DNA of 64,000 bases from Alphaproteobacteria bacterium (GTDB taxonomy: Bacteria > Pseudomonadota > Alphaproteobacteria > UBA8366 > Aestuariispiraceae). The notes under the pieces are model-generated. The model saw only the letters and a program-made list of their open reading frames with translations. It ran no database searches and was not told the DNA's origin. Below are positions 36,089 to 44,955 of the stretch, piece after piece; position 1 is the first letter of the stretch, and each line of letters starts with the position of its first letter. Both the position numbers and the translations under genes were made by a program. The stretch covers positions 62,001-126,000 of the forward strand of contig JASJDC010000001.1 in assembly GCA_030065235.1 (NCBI GenBank), read 5' to 3'.

Positions 36089-38026
36089 ATGACTGACCCA
36101 CTCTATGAGAAGAATATCAAGGCCTTACGCCGCGCCGTTCCGGAAGACGTTCTGGCCGCGATCCTCGACGCGCCGACATCCGGCCTGGCGTTGGTCCGAG
36201 ACGGCGCCGATGTGAATCTGGATCTGGGCGGCGGCCGGCGCCTTTATGAGCATGGCGCCATGTGCGCGGCGCGAACGCAGGTCGAGGCCTATTGCCGGAA
36301 ACCGAACCGGATCACCTTGAACCCGCCCGACCTCGAGAGTTCCTGGGTCAAGGGCGGGGCCGGATTTTACCGCGCGCTGGATGAGAGCGTTGGCCCGCTT
36401 CCCGCGGGCGATCCGGCTCAGCCGCCAGGGCCACACGATCCAGCCGTGGGCGCACTCGCATCGTTCGGCTGCGGCTTGGGGCTGCATTTGCCCTTACTGC
36501 GCGCGCGCCTGTCGGTCCGGTCGTTGATCGTCGCCGAGGCGGAGCCGGCCCTGATCAAGATGAGCTTCTCTCTGCTCGATTGGGCCGCCTTGATCGCGGC
36601 GCAGGAACGGGAAGGGGGCAGGCTGGTCTTCGCCGTATCGAAAGATCCGGTTGTTCTGGCGGCGCAGGTCTTCGAAGCGATCCGGGATATCGGTTTCGAA
36701 AGGTTAGACGGCTCATTCGGCTTTCGCCATTACCGCAGCCCCGCGCTTGACGAGGCGCATCGCTTGTTCGTCGAGCAGATGCCGGTATTGGGCAGCTCCC
36801 ACGGTTTCGTCGAGGACGAAAAGCTGATGATCGAGCAGGCCGCTGCGAATCTAAGGCGGCCTGCCGCCCGGATCGCTGCCGCCGATCTCGGCGCGCCGAT
36901 CGAGACGCCGGTGCTCGCGATCGGCAACGGCCCGTCGCTCGACGGCTCGATCGAGCAGATAAAGCGCCTGGCGCCCAACGCAATCCTGATCTCAGGCGGC
37001 ACAGCATTGGGGGCCTTGCTGGAGCATGGTTTGACGCCGGATCTTCATTGCGAGGTGGAGAATGTCGGGGATGTGTTTGACGGGTTGGCGATGACGGCCC
37101 AGCGTTTTGATATTCGCGGCATTCCAATGCTCTGCCCGCCGACAGTGAATCCCGGCATGCCCGACCTGGTCGACGGACCGGCCTTCTACTTCCAGGACAC
37201 GGTCGGGCCGACGGTCCTGTTCGGCGGCGGCAGGGCCTGGCGCCAGGCGGGGCCGACGGTGGTCAATCTGGCGATGCGGGCGGCGCTCTGGCTGGGCGCG
37301 ACAACAATCGTGCTGTTTGGCGTTGATCTCGGGAGCGTCGCCCCGGATAGGCACCATTCCGGCGCCGGCGCCTATGCCTGGTCCGACGATCCCTATTGGC
37401 GCGACGGTGCGGGGATCGAGGGCTTCGACCTAACTGTTCCTGGGAATTTCCGACCCAGCGTCCTGACCAACCGGGCGATGATGTTCAACAAGGCGCATTT
37501 CAACGTCTTCGCCACCACGAATCCCGGCGTGACGGTGCTGAATTGCAGCGACGGCGCGCGGATCGAAGGCGCGGTTCCGACCGACGCGGCGAGTCTGGAC
37601 TTCCCGACGCCAGCGCGGCCTGGCGGCCCCGTCGTGCGCGCCGCTTTCGATCGTTGCGCGCCGGTATCGGCGCTCTCGCCGCCGCTTGACGAGGCTCTTG
37701 CGCTCTATGACGCGGCCTTAGCGGATTGGGAGGCGGCGGCGGACGCGGCCTTGGCGGCGGCGGATGGTTTCGACGGGCTGCTGACTGGATTTGCGCCCAT
37801 GATGCATATGGCGGCAAGCGATCCGACGGCGGTCCGCGCGGCCAAGACCGCCTATCGGGGGAGCATGCTGATGGTGCTGCAGCACGCTTTCGCCCACTAC
37901 CGGCGACTCGACGCTTCTAATCGTCCCGCCTTTTCCACGCATGTCATGCCGTTGCTGAAAAAAGAATGGGCGCGCCAGCGGTCGGTGATGCGCGCGGCGA
38001 TCGCCGCAGCGTCTAGAGACCCTTGA
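36089..38026 (+). CDS. Maf-like motility accessory protein (MptE-like, DUF115)
   Basis: A 645-residue protein with a central DUF115 domain (about residues 270-470), recognised by AIGNGPSLDGSI, SGGTALGALLEHG, VENVGDVFDG and LFGVDLG followed by HHSGAGAY. In flagellated bacteria such proteins transfer nonulosonic acids such as pseudaminic acid to flagellin. The N-terminal region (1-250) and an Ala-rich helical C-terminus complete the Maf layout. No flagellin, neu or pse genes are near, which is unusual. Its last 14 bp overlap the convergent enoyl-CoA hydratase gene. Confidence 0.82.
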   Translation: MTDPLYEKNIKALRRAVPEDVLAAILDAPTSGLALVRDGADVNLDLGGGRRLYEHGAMCAARTQVEAYCRKPNRITLNPPDLESSWVKGGAGFYRALDESVGPLPAGDPAQPPGPHDPAVGALASFGCGLGLHLPLLRARLSVRSLIVAEAEPALIKMSFSLLDWAALIAAQEREGGRLVFAVSKDPVVLAAQVFEAIRDIGFERLDGSFGFRHYRSPALDEAHRLFVEQMPVLGSSHGFVEDEKLMIEQAAANLRRPAARIAAADLGAPIETPVLAIGNGPSLDGSIEQIKRLAPNAILISGGTALGALLEHGLTPDLHCEVENVGDVFDGLAMTAQRFDIRGIPMLCPPTVNPGMPDLVDGPAFYFQDTVGPTVLFGGGRAWRQAGPTVVNLAMRAALWLGATTIVLFGVDLGSVAPDRHHSGAGAYAWSDDPYWRDGAGIEGFDLTVPGNFRPSVLTNRAMMFNKAHFNVFATTNPGVTVLNCSDGARIEGAVPTDAASLDFPTPARPGGPVVRAAFDRCAPVSALSPPLDEALALYDAALADWEAAADAALAAADGFDGLLTGFAPMMHMAASDPTAVRAAKTAYRGSMLMVLQHAFAHYRRLDASNRPAFSTHVMPLLKKEWARQRSVMRAAIAAASRDP

Positions 38027-38804
38027 AAATCGGTTTCCGCTTCTCGTTGAACGCCGCGACGCCCTCCTTGCGGTCTTCAGTGTCGATCAGCGTGTTGTAA
38101 ATGGCGACCTCGCGATCGCGGGCGTCGGGCAAGGGACGGTCGGCGCCATCCTCTATCGCCCGCAGGGCGGCCCGGACGGCGAGGGGCGCGGCCTCGGCGA
38201 TCCGCCTTGCGGTGTCCAGCGCGTCGGCTATCAGCGCCTCAGGCGGGCAGAGCCGGTTTACCACGCCCATCTCGTAGGCTTTGGCGGCGGAAATCGGTTG
38301 ACCAGTCAGGAGGATTTCCTTGGCCTTCCGCAGCCCAATCGCGCGGGGCAGGTTCTGGGTGCCGCCGATCCCCGGGATCAGGCCCAGCGTCACCTCGGTA
38401 AGTGCGAACCGCGCCTGCGGGACCGCATAGGCGAAATCGGCGGCCAGCGCCAATTCGAAGCCGCCGGCATAAGCCGCGCCGTTGACCGCCGCGATCACCG
38501 GGGTCGGGCAATCCATGATCGCATAGGCCATACGCTCGAACAGGACATGCTGCGCCCGCCAGTCGGCCTCCGCCATGCCGTTCCGTTCCTTCAGATCGGC
38601 CCCGGCGCAGAAGGCGCGGTCGCCCGCCCCGGTCAGGATCACACAGCGCGTCTTAGAGGCCTGGGCCTCGCCCTCGAAAACCGCGACCAGACGCTCCGCC
38701 ATCGCCGTGTTGAAGGCATTGGCGACCGACGGGCGGTTCAGCGTCACCGTCAGGATGGTGGGCTCCGGCCAGGCCGTGAGCACAGGATCGTCGGCGCCGG
38801 TCAT
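38013..38804 (-). CDS. enoyl-CoA hydratase/isomerase family protein
   Basis: Crotonase-fold enzyme, 263 residues. The oxyanion-hole segments CAGADLKE and NGAAYAGGFELALAADF are intact, and the catalytic glutamates appear near ALTEVTLGLIPG (E) and further on. The start ATG 38804 overlaps the stop of the adenylate cyclase gene in an ATGA, which points to translational coupling, an odd functional pairing. The C-terminus FNEKRKPIFKG is typical. Substrate (short-chain or methylglutaconyl type) is not resolved. Confidence 0.92.
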   Translation of the reverse strand: MTGADDPVLTAWPEPTILTVTLNRPSVANAFNTAMAERLVAVFEGEAQASKTRCVILTGAGDRAFCAGADLKERNGMAEADWRAQHVLFERMAYAIMDCPTPVIAAVNGAAYAGGFELALAADFAYAVPQARFALTEVTLGLIPGIGGTQNLPRAIGLRKAKEILLTGQPISAAKAYEMGVVNRLCPPEALIADALDTARRIAEAAPLAVRAALRAIEDGADRPLPDARDREVAIYNTLIDTEDRKEGVAAFNEKRKPIFKGL

Positions 38805-41167
38805 TTGCTGGTCGCCACGAAAACGCCGTCCCAATCGCCGGGCGGCGGCGCCTTTCGGTAGTCGGCGATCCGCTCGCCATAGATCGCGTAGAAATTGGCC
38901 ATCGCGCCATTCAGCATTGGTGTGTTTTGCGCGGCGATCGTCTCCGCCTTATCCCATTCCTGCGTGCGGTAGGCGGTGAGATAGGCGTCATGCGCGGATT
39001 GCAGCGCTTCGAAGGAAGCCGAGTCGCGCATCGTCTGGTCGCCGAGCAGGCAATAGACCCGCACCGCCTCGGTCTTTCCCTTCACCGCGATCAGGTCGAG
39101 CTCCAACAAAGCGAAATCCTCCGACGCGGCCTCGGCGGTGTCGGCGCCGACGACAATGTCCACGCCATAATTCTTGGATTGCCCTTCAAGCCGCGCCGCC
39201 AGATTGACCGCATCGCCGAGCACCGAATAGTCGAAGCGCTGCTCCGAACCCATATTGCCGACGACGACGTCGCCGGTATTCAGGCCGACGCCAATATTCA
39301 ACGGCAGGAAGCGCTCGCCGGACGCCTCCGCTTCCGCCTTACGCTCGGCGTTCAAGGCGTCCAGCGCTGCGAACATGTCGAGCGCCGCCCGGCAGGCTTT
39401 TTTCTCTTGATCCGGCACATCCAGGGGCGCGTTCCAGAAGGCCATGATGCAGTCGCCCATATATTTGTCGATCGTTCCGCCCGTCTGCATGATCCGGTCG
39501 GTCAGCGGCGTCAGCAACCGATTGATCAGCACGGTCAGCCCTTGCGGATCGGCCTTGTAGCGTTCCGAGATCGCCGTGAAGCCGCGTACATCGCAGAAGA
39601 GCAGGGTCATTCGCTTGGTCTCGCCGCCCAGCTGAAGCTTGTCGGGATCTTGCGCCAATTGTTCGACCAGATCCGGCGACAGATATTGGGCGAAGGCGCC
39701 GCGCACCTGCTTCTTCTCCGCCGCGTCGCGCGTGTAATTCGCAAAAGCCAGGAAGGCGTAGAGCAGGATTGCGGCCGCGGTCGGGTAGGACGCGTCCAGA
39801 AGCACGAGCTTCTGAGAGAACAGGAACCAACTTGTCCCAATTGTCGTTCCAGCGACGAGCGCGAGGAATCCCAAGGAAAGGAACGGCCCGAAACGAGGGA
39901 CGAGATAGAGCAGAAACAGGCCGGCGATCAGCATGACAAAGATCTCGGTCAGATGCATCTCGACCGGGTGCTGCAGATATTGCTGCTGCAGGATCGCCTC
40001 GATCAGGTTCGCATGCACCTCGACCCCGGGCAGGCGGGGCTCGATCGGCGTTGCGCGAATATCGAGCAGCCCGACCGCCGACGCGCCGACCAGGGCTAAG
40101 CGCCCCTGCAATCGTTCGACCGGGACACGTTTGTTGATCAGATCGGTCGCTGAAACATAGAGGCGGCCTTCATTGCTCGGGCTGTTGGACGCGTCCGGTT
40201 CGGCGAAATAGATCCAGACCCGGCCGTCGCCGTCTGTCGGGACGGGAAATCCTGCGGTTCCCGGAACTTGAAGCACGACGCGGTCGACGCCGCCCTCATT
40301 CATGCCCACGAAAATCGAGTTGCCGCCGAAACCGACCCGCAGCATCTCCAGCGATAGGGTCGGCTTTATGACGCCTTGAATATTCATGACGATCGGAACC
40401 CGCCGCACGACGCCGTCCACTTCATCCTCGACGGAGAAGACGCCGCGCCCAAGCGCCGCCGCCTCCAGTTCCGGCCGATTATGGATCAGGGTCGGGTTCG
40501 CGAAGATGAAATCGTTCGGATGGCCGCCGCGCCATCCCAGGACAGAGCTCTGCATGGCCGCCTCCGGCGGTGTGGCCAAAGGCGGGGCCTTCGTGCTCGC
40601 CTGACCCACCACCGTGCGCATGGTCTCCATCGCTTCGGCCAGAATCTGATCGTTGGTCGGCAGGGCTTTCAGCGCGGCGACCGTGTCGGGCGCAACGCCG
40701 GGGATGGTTTCGGCGATTACGCCGGGCGAGGTCCGGTCCGGCTCCGGAAAGGCGATGTCGAACCCGACCACCGCCATGCCGTAATCCCGCGCGGCGGTCA
40801 CCAGATCGGCGATGACGGTGCGGCTCCAGGGAAACTGGCCGAGCTCTTTCAGACTTTTCTCGTCGATATCGACGATGACGACCGGGCTCGGGTCGGCGGG
40901 AATGCGCGGTTTCAGGCGGTTGTAGAGATCGAATGTCTTAACGCGGGCCGTTTCGACCGCCGTCGGGTCCCAGACCCGCAAGGACACGAGGGCCGCGAGG
41001 ATCGCAAGCCCGACAAGCGTGATCGCGCTCGGTCGCCACCAGGGACCTTTGCCGCCGTGGCGTCGGGCGTCGGGTGATAACAGGCCTCGAATCCGCGCGC
41101 CCAGCGCCGGCGCACGGGTCTGCGTGTTGGCGTCGTCGGCGTTGCGGGTCACTGGCGCATCCGTCAT
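38801..41167 (-). CDS. CHASE2-domain class III adenylate cyclase
   Basis: Membrane receptor cyclase of 788 residues. Order: N-terminal membrane segment (about 42-62), extracytoplasmic CHASE2 sensor (about 75-400, with VVIVDIDEKSLKELGQFPW), three membrane segments (about 410-490) and a C-terminal catalytic domain. Metal-binding D526 (CDVRGFT) and D572 (DKYMGDCIMAF), adenine-selecting K568 and the transition-state Asn/Arg in DAVNLAARLEG are present, so it should make cAMP. ATG 41167 (MTDAPVTRN) is preferred over upstream in-frame starts. Divergent from the SPOR lipoprotein gene and overlapping echA by 4 bp. Confidence 0.93.
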   Translation of the reverse strand: MTDAPVTRNADDANTQTRAPALGARIRGLLSPDARRHGGKGPWWRPSAITLVGLAILAALVSLRVWDPTAVETARVKTFDLYNRLKPRIPADPSPVVIVDIDEKSLKELGQFPWSRTVIADLVTAARDYGMAVVGFDIAFPEPDRTSPGVIAETIPGVAPDTVAALKALPTNDQILAEAMETMRTVVGQASTKAPPLATPPEAAMQSSVLGWRGGHPNDFIFANPTLIHNRPELEAAALGRGVFSVEDEVDGVVRRVPIVMNIQGVIKPTLSLEMLRVGFGGNSIFVGMNEGGVDRVVLQVPGTAGFPVPTDGDGRVWIYFAEPDASNSPSNEGRLYVSATDLINKRVPVERLQGRLALVGASAVGLLDIRATPIEPRLPGVEVHANLIEAILQQQYLQHPVEMHLTEIFVMLIAGLFLLYLVPRFGPFLSLGFLALVAGTTIGTSWFLFSQKLVLLDASYPTAAAILLYAFLAFANYTRDAAEKKQVRGAFAQYLSPDLVEQLAQDPDKLQLGGETKRMTLLFCDVRGFTAISERYKADPQGLTVLINRLLTPLTDRIMQTGGTIDKYMGDCIMAFWNAPLDVPDQEKKACRAALDMFAALDALNAERKAEAEASGERFLPLNIGVGLNTGDVVVGNMGSEQRFDYSVLGDAVNLAARLEGQSKNYGVDIVVGADTAEAASEDFALLELDLIAVKGKTEAVRVYCLLGDQTMRDSASFEALQSAHDAYLTAYRTQEWDKAETIAAQNTPMLNGAMANFYAIYGERIADYRKAPPPGDWDGVFVATSK

Positions 41168-41255
41168 GGCGCGAGTGTAGCGGTCGCGATCTGAGCCGTC
41201 TTTCGAAAAACAACGGGGCCGCATGTCAGCCTCTCGCGCAAGCCGCAAAGCGACT

Positions 41256-41317
41256 CGGTCGGAAAACGACCGGAACAGCATCGGGTGACTGAATATCATA
41301 TGGTAAGATTCTGATAT
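41256..41317. promoter_or_regulatory. intergenic structures between cyclase and lipoprotein genes
   Basis: The 240-bp divergent gap contains a hairpin CGGTCG (41256-41261) with CGACCG (41267-41272) and an AT-rich dyad ATATCA (41293-41298) with TGATAT (41312-41317). The AT-rich part is the best candidate for promoter elements in this gap. Roles are inferred from position only. Confidence 0.3.
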
Positions 41318-41407
41318 ACATTGGATTATTGTGGCGAAGACGCGGCCGCTGGCGCGGCGATTGCTATGCGCTACACTTTCATTTCACGACTGAATTTAGG
41401 CGACGCT

Positions 41408-42661
41408 ATGAACCGTATATTCCCGACCGTTCTACCCGCGCGGCGTGCGCTTTCGCTTCTGCCGTTCCTGGCGCTCGGGGCTTGCGCCGGCGGGACGGGC
41501 GACAGCCCGGCTGAGCAAGCGGTCCGCAAAGGCTTGTCGCCGGAGGAGATCTTGCTGGCCAAAACGCCGCCGACCTATGCGGTCGGCGACCGCTACAGTT
41601 TCGACAATCCGGCCGTGACTTGGGAAGTGACCGCGATTAAGGGCGATGAGGTCATGTGGCGCAGCGACGCCGGGGAAAAGCAGATCACCAGCGCCAACCC
41701 GCTCTTGCCCGCGCTCGCCTGGGAAAGCGCCGAGCGCGGCTCAGGCCGTCGGCTGATCAGCGACCAGAATGGCGGCCTGTTCCCATTGGAGGTCGGCGCA
41801 AGCCTGACGTTTAAATCCACCGTCAGCTCCGATAAGCCGCCCTACGCCTGGGAATATGATTGGTCCTGCGTCGTGCTCGGCGAGGCCTTTGTTCCATCTC
41901 CTGTCGGCGAATCACATGCGTTTGAGGTGCAATGCGGCCGTGATCGTTCGGACGAGTTGACCTTCTACTACGCGCCGACGATCGGCCACTACGTACAAAT
42001 GCGCATCGCCGCGGAAACCGGGGAAGAAACGCCAGAGGCGGAGGCCGCGATCGTGCGGAATCTGACCGCGTTCGAGCGCCGCGCTGCGCTCGATGGCGCG
42101 GCGCAAATCGTCTCATCCTCGGGCGTTGCGGATGGACCGGTTTTCGAGGCGTCGGACGGCGCGGCGCCAGAAGCGCCGCAAGAGCTTGAAGACGCGCGCG
42201 CCGCTACAGGCCGGATCGTCAACGCCGAGCCGCCGCCGCCCGCTGTGACGGTCGATCCGGCGGGCCAGCCGGGACGGGCGCCGCTGCCGAATTCGGTGGC
42301 CGCCGCCGTCCAATCCCTCCAGGCCGCGCGACCCCAGCCAAGCGCGGGCGCTCCGCAACCCCTGACCCAGGGCGCGGCGACAACCGTCCGGTCGGGCTCT
42401 GCGGCGCCCGCCTCAGGCATGGCGGTGCATCTGGCCTCTTACCGCGACCCGGCCAACCCGGACCGCGGCTGGCGCGATCTTTCGCAGCGCTATAGCGGCG
42501 TTTTGGGAGGGTTGCAGCCGATCGTGCAACGGGTCGATCTAGGGGCGAGAGGCGTGTTCTACCGGCTGCATGCAGGGCCTGTGGCTTCGGCCGACCAGGC
42601 GTCGGACATTTGTCGGCGGCTGCAAGAGCGCGGCGCCTATTGCAAAGCGGTGAAACTCTAA
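41408..42661 (+). CDS. lipoprotein with C-terminal SPOR-like domain
   Basis: A 417-residue envelope protein. ATG 41408 gives a signal peptide ending in the lipobox LGAC followed by AGGTG. The middle (about 45-230) is a beta-rich domain of unknown family, followed by an Ala/Pro-rich linker. The last 75 residues (from GMAVHLASYRDP to GAYCKAVKL) have the layout of SPOR domains, which bind septal peptidoglycan stripped of stem peptides. A role in division or envelope upkeep is inferred. It converges on the coiled-coil membrane protein gene with a 33-bp gap. Confidence 0.78.
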   Translation: MNRIFPTVLPARRALSLLPFLALGACAGGTGDSPAEQAVRKGLSPEEILLAKTPPTYAVGDRYSFDNPAVTWEVTAIKGDEVMWRSDAGEKQITSANPLLPALAWESAERGSGRRLISDQNGGLFPLEVGASLTFKSTVSSDKPPYAWEYDWSCVVLGEAFVPSPVGESHAFEVQCGRDRSDELTFYYAPTIGHYVQMRIAAETGEETPEAEAAIVRNLTAFERRAALDGAAQIVSSSGVADGPVFEASDGAAPEAPQELEDARAATGRIVNAEPPPPAVTVDPAGQPGRAPLPNSVAAAVQSLQAARPQPSAGAPQPLTQGAATTVRSGSAAPASGMAVHLASYRDPANPDRGWRDLSQRYSGVLGGLQPIVQRVDLGARGVFYRLHAGPVASADQASDICRRLQERGAYCKAVKL

Positions 42662-42694
42662 CTGACGTTTATCGGTGTGCGCTTCGGCGCGTCT

Positions 42695-43213
42695 CTATTG
42701 CGCCTGAAAAATAAAGCCTTGAGGCGGCTCCGTTTCGCGGGCGGCGTCGCGTGCGCTCGGATCGGAATCGGGCGGCTGCGCCTGACTTGGGGCGGTTTGG
42801 GCGTCGATGGACCGATCGGTTGCACGTTCGTCACTCAATTGGCTGGGAGCCTCCAACGACGCGCCGTGCGACGCGCTCTGCTGCAGGAAGAACCAACTGC
42901 CGCCGGCGAGAATGCCGACGGTGACGCCGAATATCAAAACCAGGACGGCCAGGATCATCGAGGTCGATTTGCGGCTGGCGCGCATGCTGTTGATGTCGGC
43001 GATCGCGCGGTCGAGTTTGGCTTCGGTCTGGGTTTGCCCTTCGCTGATCTCGGATTGCAGGCGGATCAAAGCGGCGGACAAGTCAGCGCGCAGGGCGCTA
43101 TGAGCCTGTTGAACCGACTTCGATTCCGCGGCGATGATGCGCAAAGCGGCGCGGACCTGGGCCTCGACGGCGGACAGGTGGGCGCGCAGCTCCTCGCGGG
43201 ACAAATCAGTCAT
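42695..43213 (-). CDS. hypothetical single-pass membrane protein with coiled coil
   Basis: A 172-residue protein without recognised family. Residues 1-90 are charged and heptad-like (ELRAHLSAVEAQVRAALRII and LDRAIADINSMRA), predicting a cytoplasmic coiled coil; residues about 96-118 form one membrane segment (SMILAVLVLIFGVTVGILAGG); the C-terminal 55 residues are Pro/Gln/Ser-rich and likely disordered in the periplasm. ATG 43213 is chosen; the longer in-frame reading upstream runs into the DUF1194 gene in another frame and is spurious. Confidence 0.65.
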   Translation of the reverse strand: MTDLSREELRAHLSAVEAQVRAALRIIAAESKSVQQAHSALRADLSAALIRLQSEISEGQTQTEAKLDRAIADINSMRASRKSTSMILAVLVLIFGVTVGILAGGSWFFLQQSASHGASLEAPSQLSDERATDRSIDAQTAPSQAQPPDSDPSARDAARETEPPQGFIFQAQ

Positions 43214-43329
43214 GCGTCCGATCAGCTTTCCGCGGCGCCCCTGCGTCCAAGCCACTTTGACCCCGCTTCGATAGGCTGTGCTATCCGAATTCGGGTCCGC
43301 TTTGCAACGTCTATGACCTTGTTGGAGCC

Positions 43330-44013
43330 CTAGGATACGGGCGTCAGTCGGATCTCTCGGACCAATTTCCGAACGATCGCCCGGCGGAAATCTGTGTAAT
43401 TCTTGGCCGTGATCACAAAGGCGCCGGGACCGCCGATCACATAGCGTTTGAAATAGACATCCAGCGTTCGGTCCTCGAGCAGGATCGCCAGACCGTTGAC
43501 GGTCGCGCCTTGCAGGATGGCGGCGTCGCGCGCCCGGGCGACCTCTTGGCCGACATTGTTGCGGCCGTCGGCCGAGATATCGATGGTCCAGCGCAAGGCG
43601 CTGAAGGGCGCCTGGTCGAACAGCGCCGTGGAGTGGCGGATCGCAGCGGCCATCGCGGTGGCGCCGTCGGCGGAAGACCGCGGAATCGCTGAAATGACCG
43701 CGCCCAATCCCGGCGCCGATCGCGGCGTCACCAAGGTCCAGGGAACGACCGTTTCCTGATTGCGCGCGCCGGACCATTGCACCACCGCCACCGCGATGGC
43801 GCCTATGGGGCCGGAGGCGATGGCGTCGATCACCTCCGGATGGCGGAAGGCGGCGCCCAGCGCCTCGATCTGCAGCGCATATTCCGCGTCATCGACGCTG
43901 TAGGAACTGTCGACCGCCAGGACGAGCAGCAGATCGACGCGCTCTTGCGCCCAAGCCTGCGCATGCACGAAGCAAGATAGCGCCAAGGCGCAGATCACCG
44001 TGAGAGCTTTCAT
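43330..44013 (-). CDS. DUF1194 protein (secreted VWA-like), copy 2
   Basis: A 227-residue secreted protein with signal peptide (MKALTVICALALSCFVHAQAW) and a VWA-like domain carrying D-S-S-Y-S in place of the metal-site motif, then DISADGRNNVG. It parallels copy 1 at 35271-35990 in layout, including the late VIGGPGAFV and FRRAIVRKLVREI segments. The serine spacing D-x-S-x-S is kept. ATG 44022 is a possible alternative start. The following coiled-coil gene is 116 bp downstream. Confidence 0.83.
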   Translation of the reverse strand: MKALTVICALALSCFVHAQAWAQERVDLLLVLAVDSSYSVDDAEYALQIEALGAAFRHPEVIDAIASGPIGAIAVAVVQWSGARNQETVVPWTLVTPRSAPGLGAVISAIPRSSADGATAMAAAIRHSTALFDQAPFSALRWTIDISADGRNNVGQEVARARDAAILQGATVNGLAILLEDRTLDVYFKRYVIGGPGAFVITAKNYTDFRRAIVRKLVREIRLTPVS

Positions 44014-44115
44014 AGCGCGCATTTGGGAACAAGGTCCGGCGCTTTGCAACGGTCGCGGCGATCGCCCGGCGTCGCGGCTCTTTCATCGCGCGGGCCTGGG
44101 CTGTAGACACGATCC

Positions 44116-44955
44116 ATGCCCTTCACGCATCCAGTCTTCTCTTTCATCGCGTTGCTGCTGGCGCTGTATCTGGCGTTGGTCGGGTTTCTGTATTTGGCGC
44201 AGCGGCTGCTGCAATATCATCCGAACCAGACCATTCCGACCCCTGCCGCCTATGGCGCGCCGGAGATGGCGGCGATCCGCATTCCGAACGATGACGGGCA
44301 GCCGCTCTTGGCTTGGTTCCGCGCGCCGACCGAACCCGGCGCACCGACCCTGGTCTATTTTCATGGCAACGCCGGTCACTTGGGCGACCGGGCGGATAAG
44401 GTTCGCCCCTATCTCGACGCCGGCTATGGCGTGCTGCTGGCGGGGTATCGCTATAACGCCGGGGCCGGCGGGTCGCCGAGCGAGGCGGGGCTGATCGCGG
44501 ACGGCCGCGCCGCGCTGGACCATGTGATTACGGCGGGCGCGGCGCCGGGCGACGTGGCGCTCTATGGCGAGTCTTTGGGCTCTGGCGTCGCGGTGGCGCT
44601 GGCGGCGGAACAGGCGGCGCGCGGTGCGCCGGTCGCCGCCGTCCTTCTCGAAGCGCCCTTCACCAGCGTCGCCGATGTCGCGGCGCAGATCTATTGGTAT
44701 GTCCCGGCGCGATGGCTGCTAAAGGACAGGTTCGATTCGCTGGCTTTGATCGACGCGATCAATGCGCCGCTGATCATCGGCCATGGCGGGTCCGACGGCT
44801 TGGTGCCGGTGACGTTCGGCCGCCAGCTCTTCGACGCCGCGGAGGAGCCGAAGCGTTTCTTCACCCATCCTGAGGCGCGGCATAGCAATATCGACGATTT
44901 CGGGTTCGCCGCCGCCGCCATCGCGTTCGTCGCGGCGCAGCGTGAGCGTCCTTAG
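44116..44955 (+). CDS. membrane-anchored alpha/beta hydrolase (YfhR/ABHD13-like)
   Basis: A 279-residue hydrolase with an N-terminal membrane anchor (residues about 7-30, FIALLLALYLALVGFLYLAQ). The fold is clear from YFHGNAGHL (oxyanion region), AGYRYNAGAGGSPSEAG, nucleophile elbow YGESLGSG, HGGSDGLVPV (acid) and the C-terminal ARHSN with the histidine. These match BEM46/ABHD13-type serine hydrolases of unknown substrate. Its stop overlaps by 4 bp the convergent molybdopterin/nucleotidyltransferase gene. Confidence 0.88.
   Translation: MPFTHPVFSFIALLLALYLALVGFLYLAQRLLQYHPNQTIPTPAAYGAPEMAAIRIPNDDGQPLLAWFRAPTEPGAPTLVYFHGNAGHLGDRADKVRPYLDAGYGVLLAGYRYNAGAGGSPSEAGLIADGRAALDHVITAGAAPGDVALYGESLGSGVAVALAAEQAARGAPVAAVLLEAPFTSVADVAAQIYWYVPARWLLKDRFDSLALIDAINAPLIIGHGGSDGLVPVTFGRQLFDAAEEPKRFFTHPEARHSNIDDFGFAAAAIAFVAAQRERP

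Noticed and set aside
43214-43777. Long N-terminal extension of the coiled-coil membrane protein
   Set aside because: It overlaps the DUF1194 gene in another frame and is Arg/Gly-rich without family similarity.
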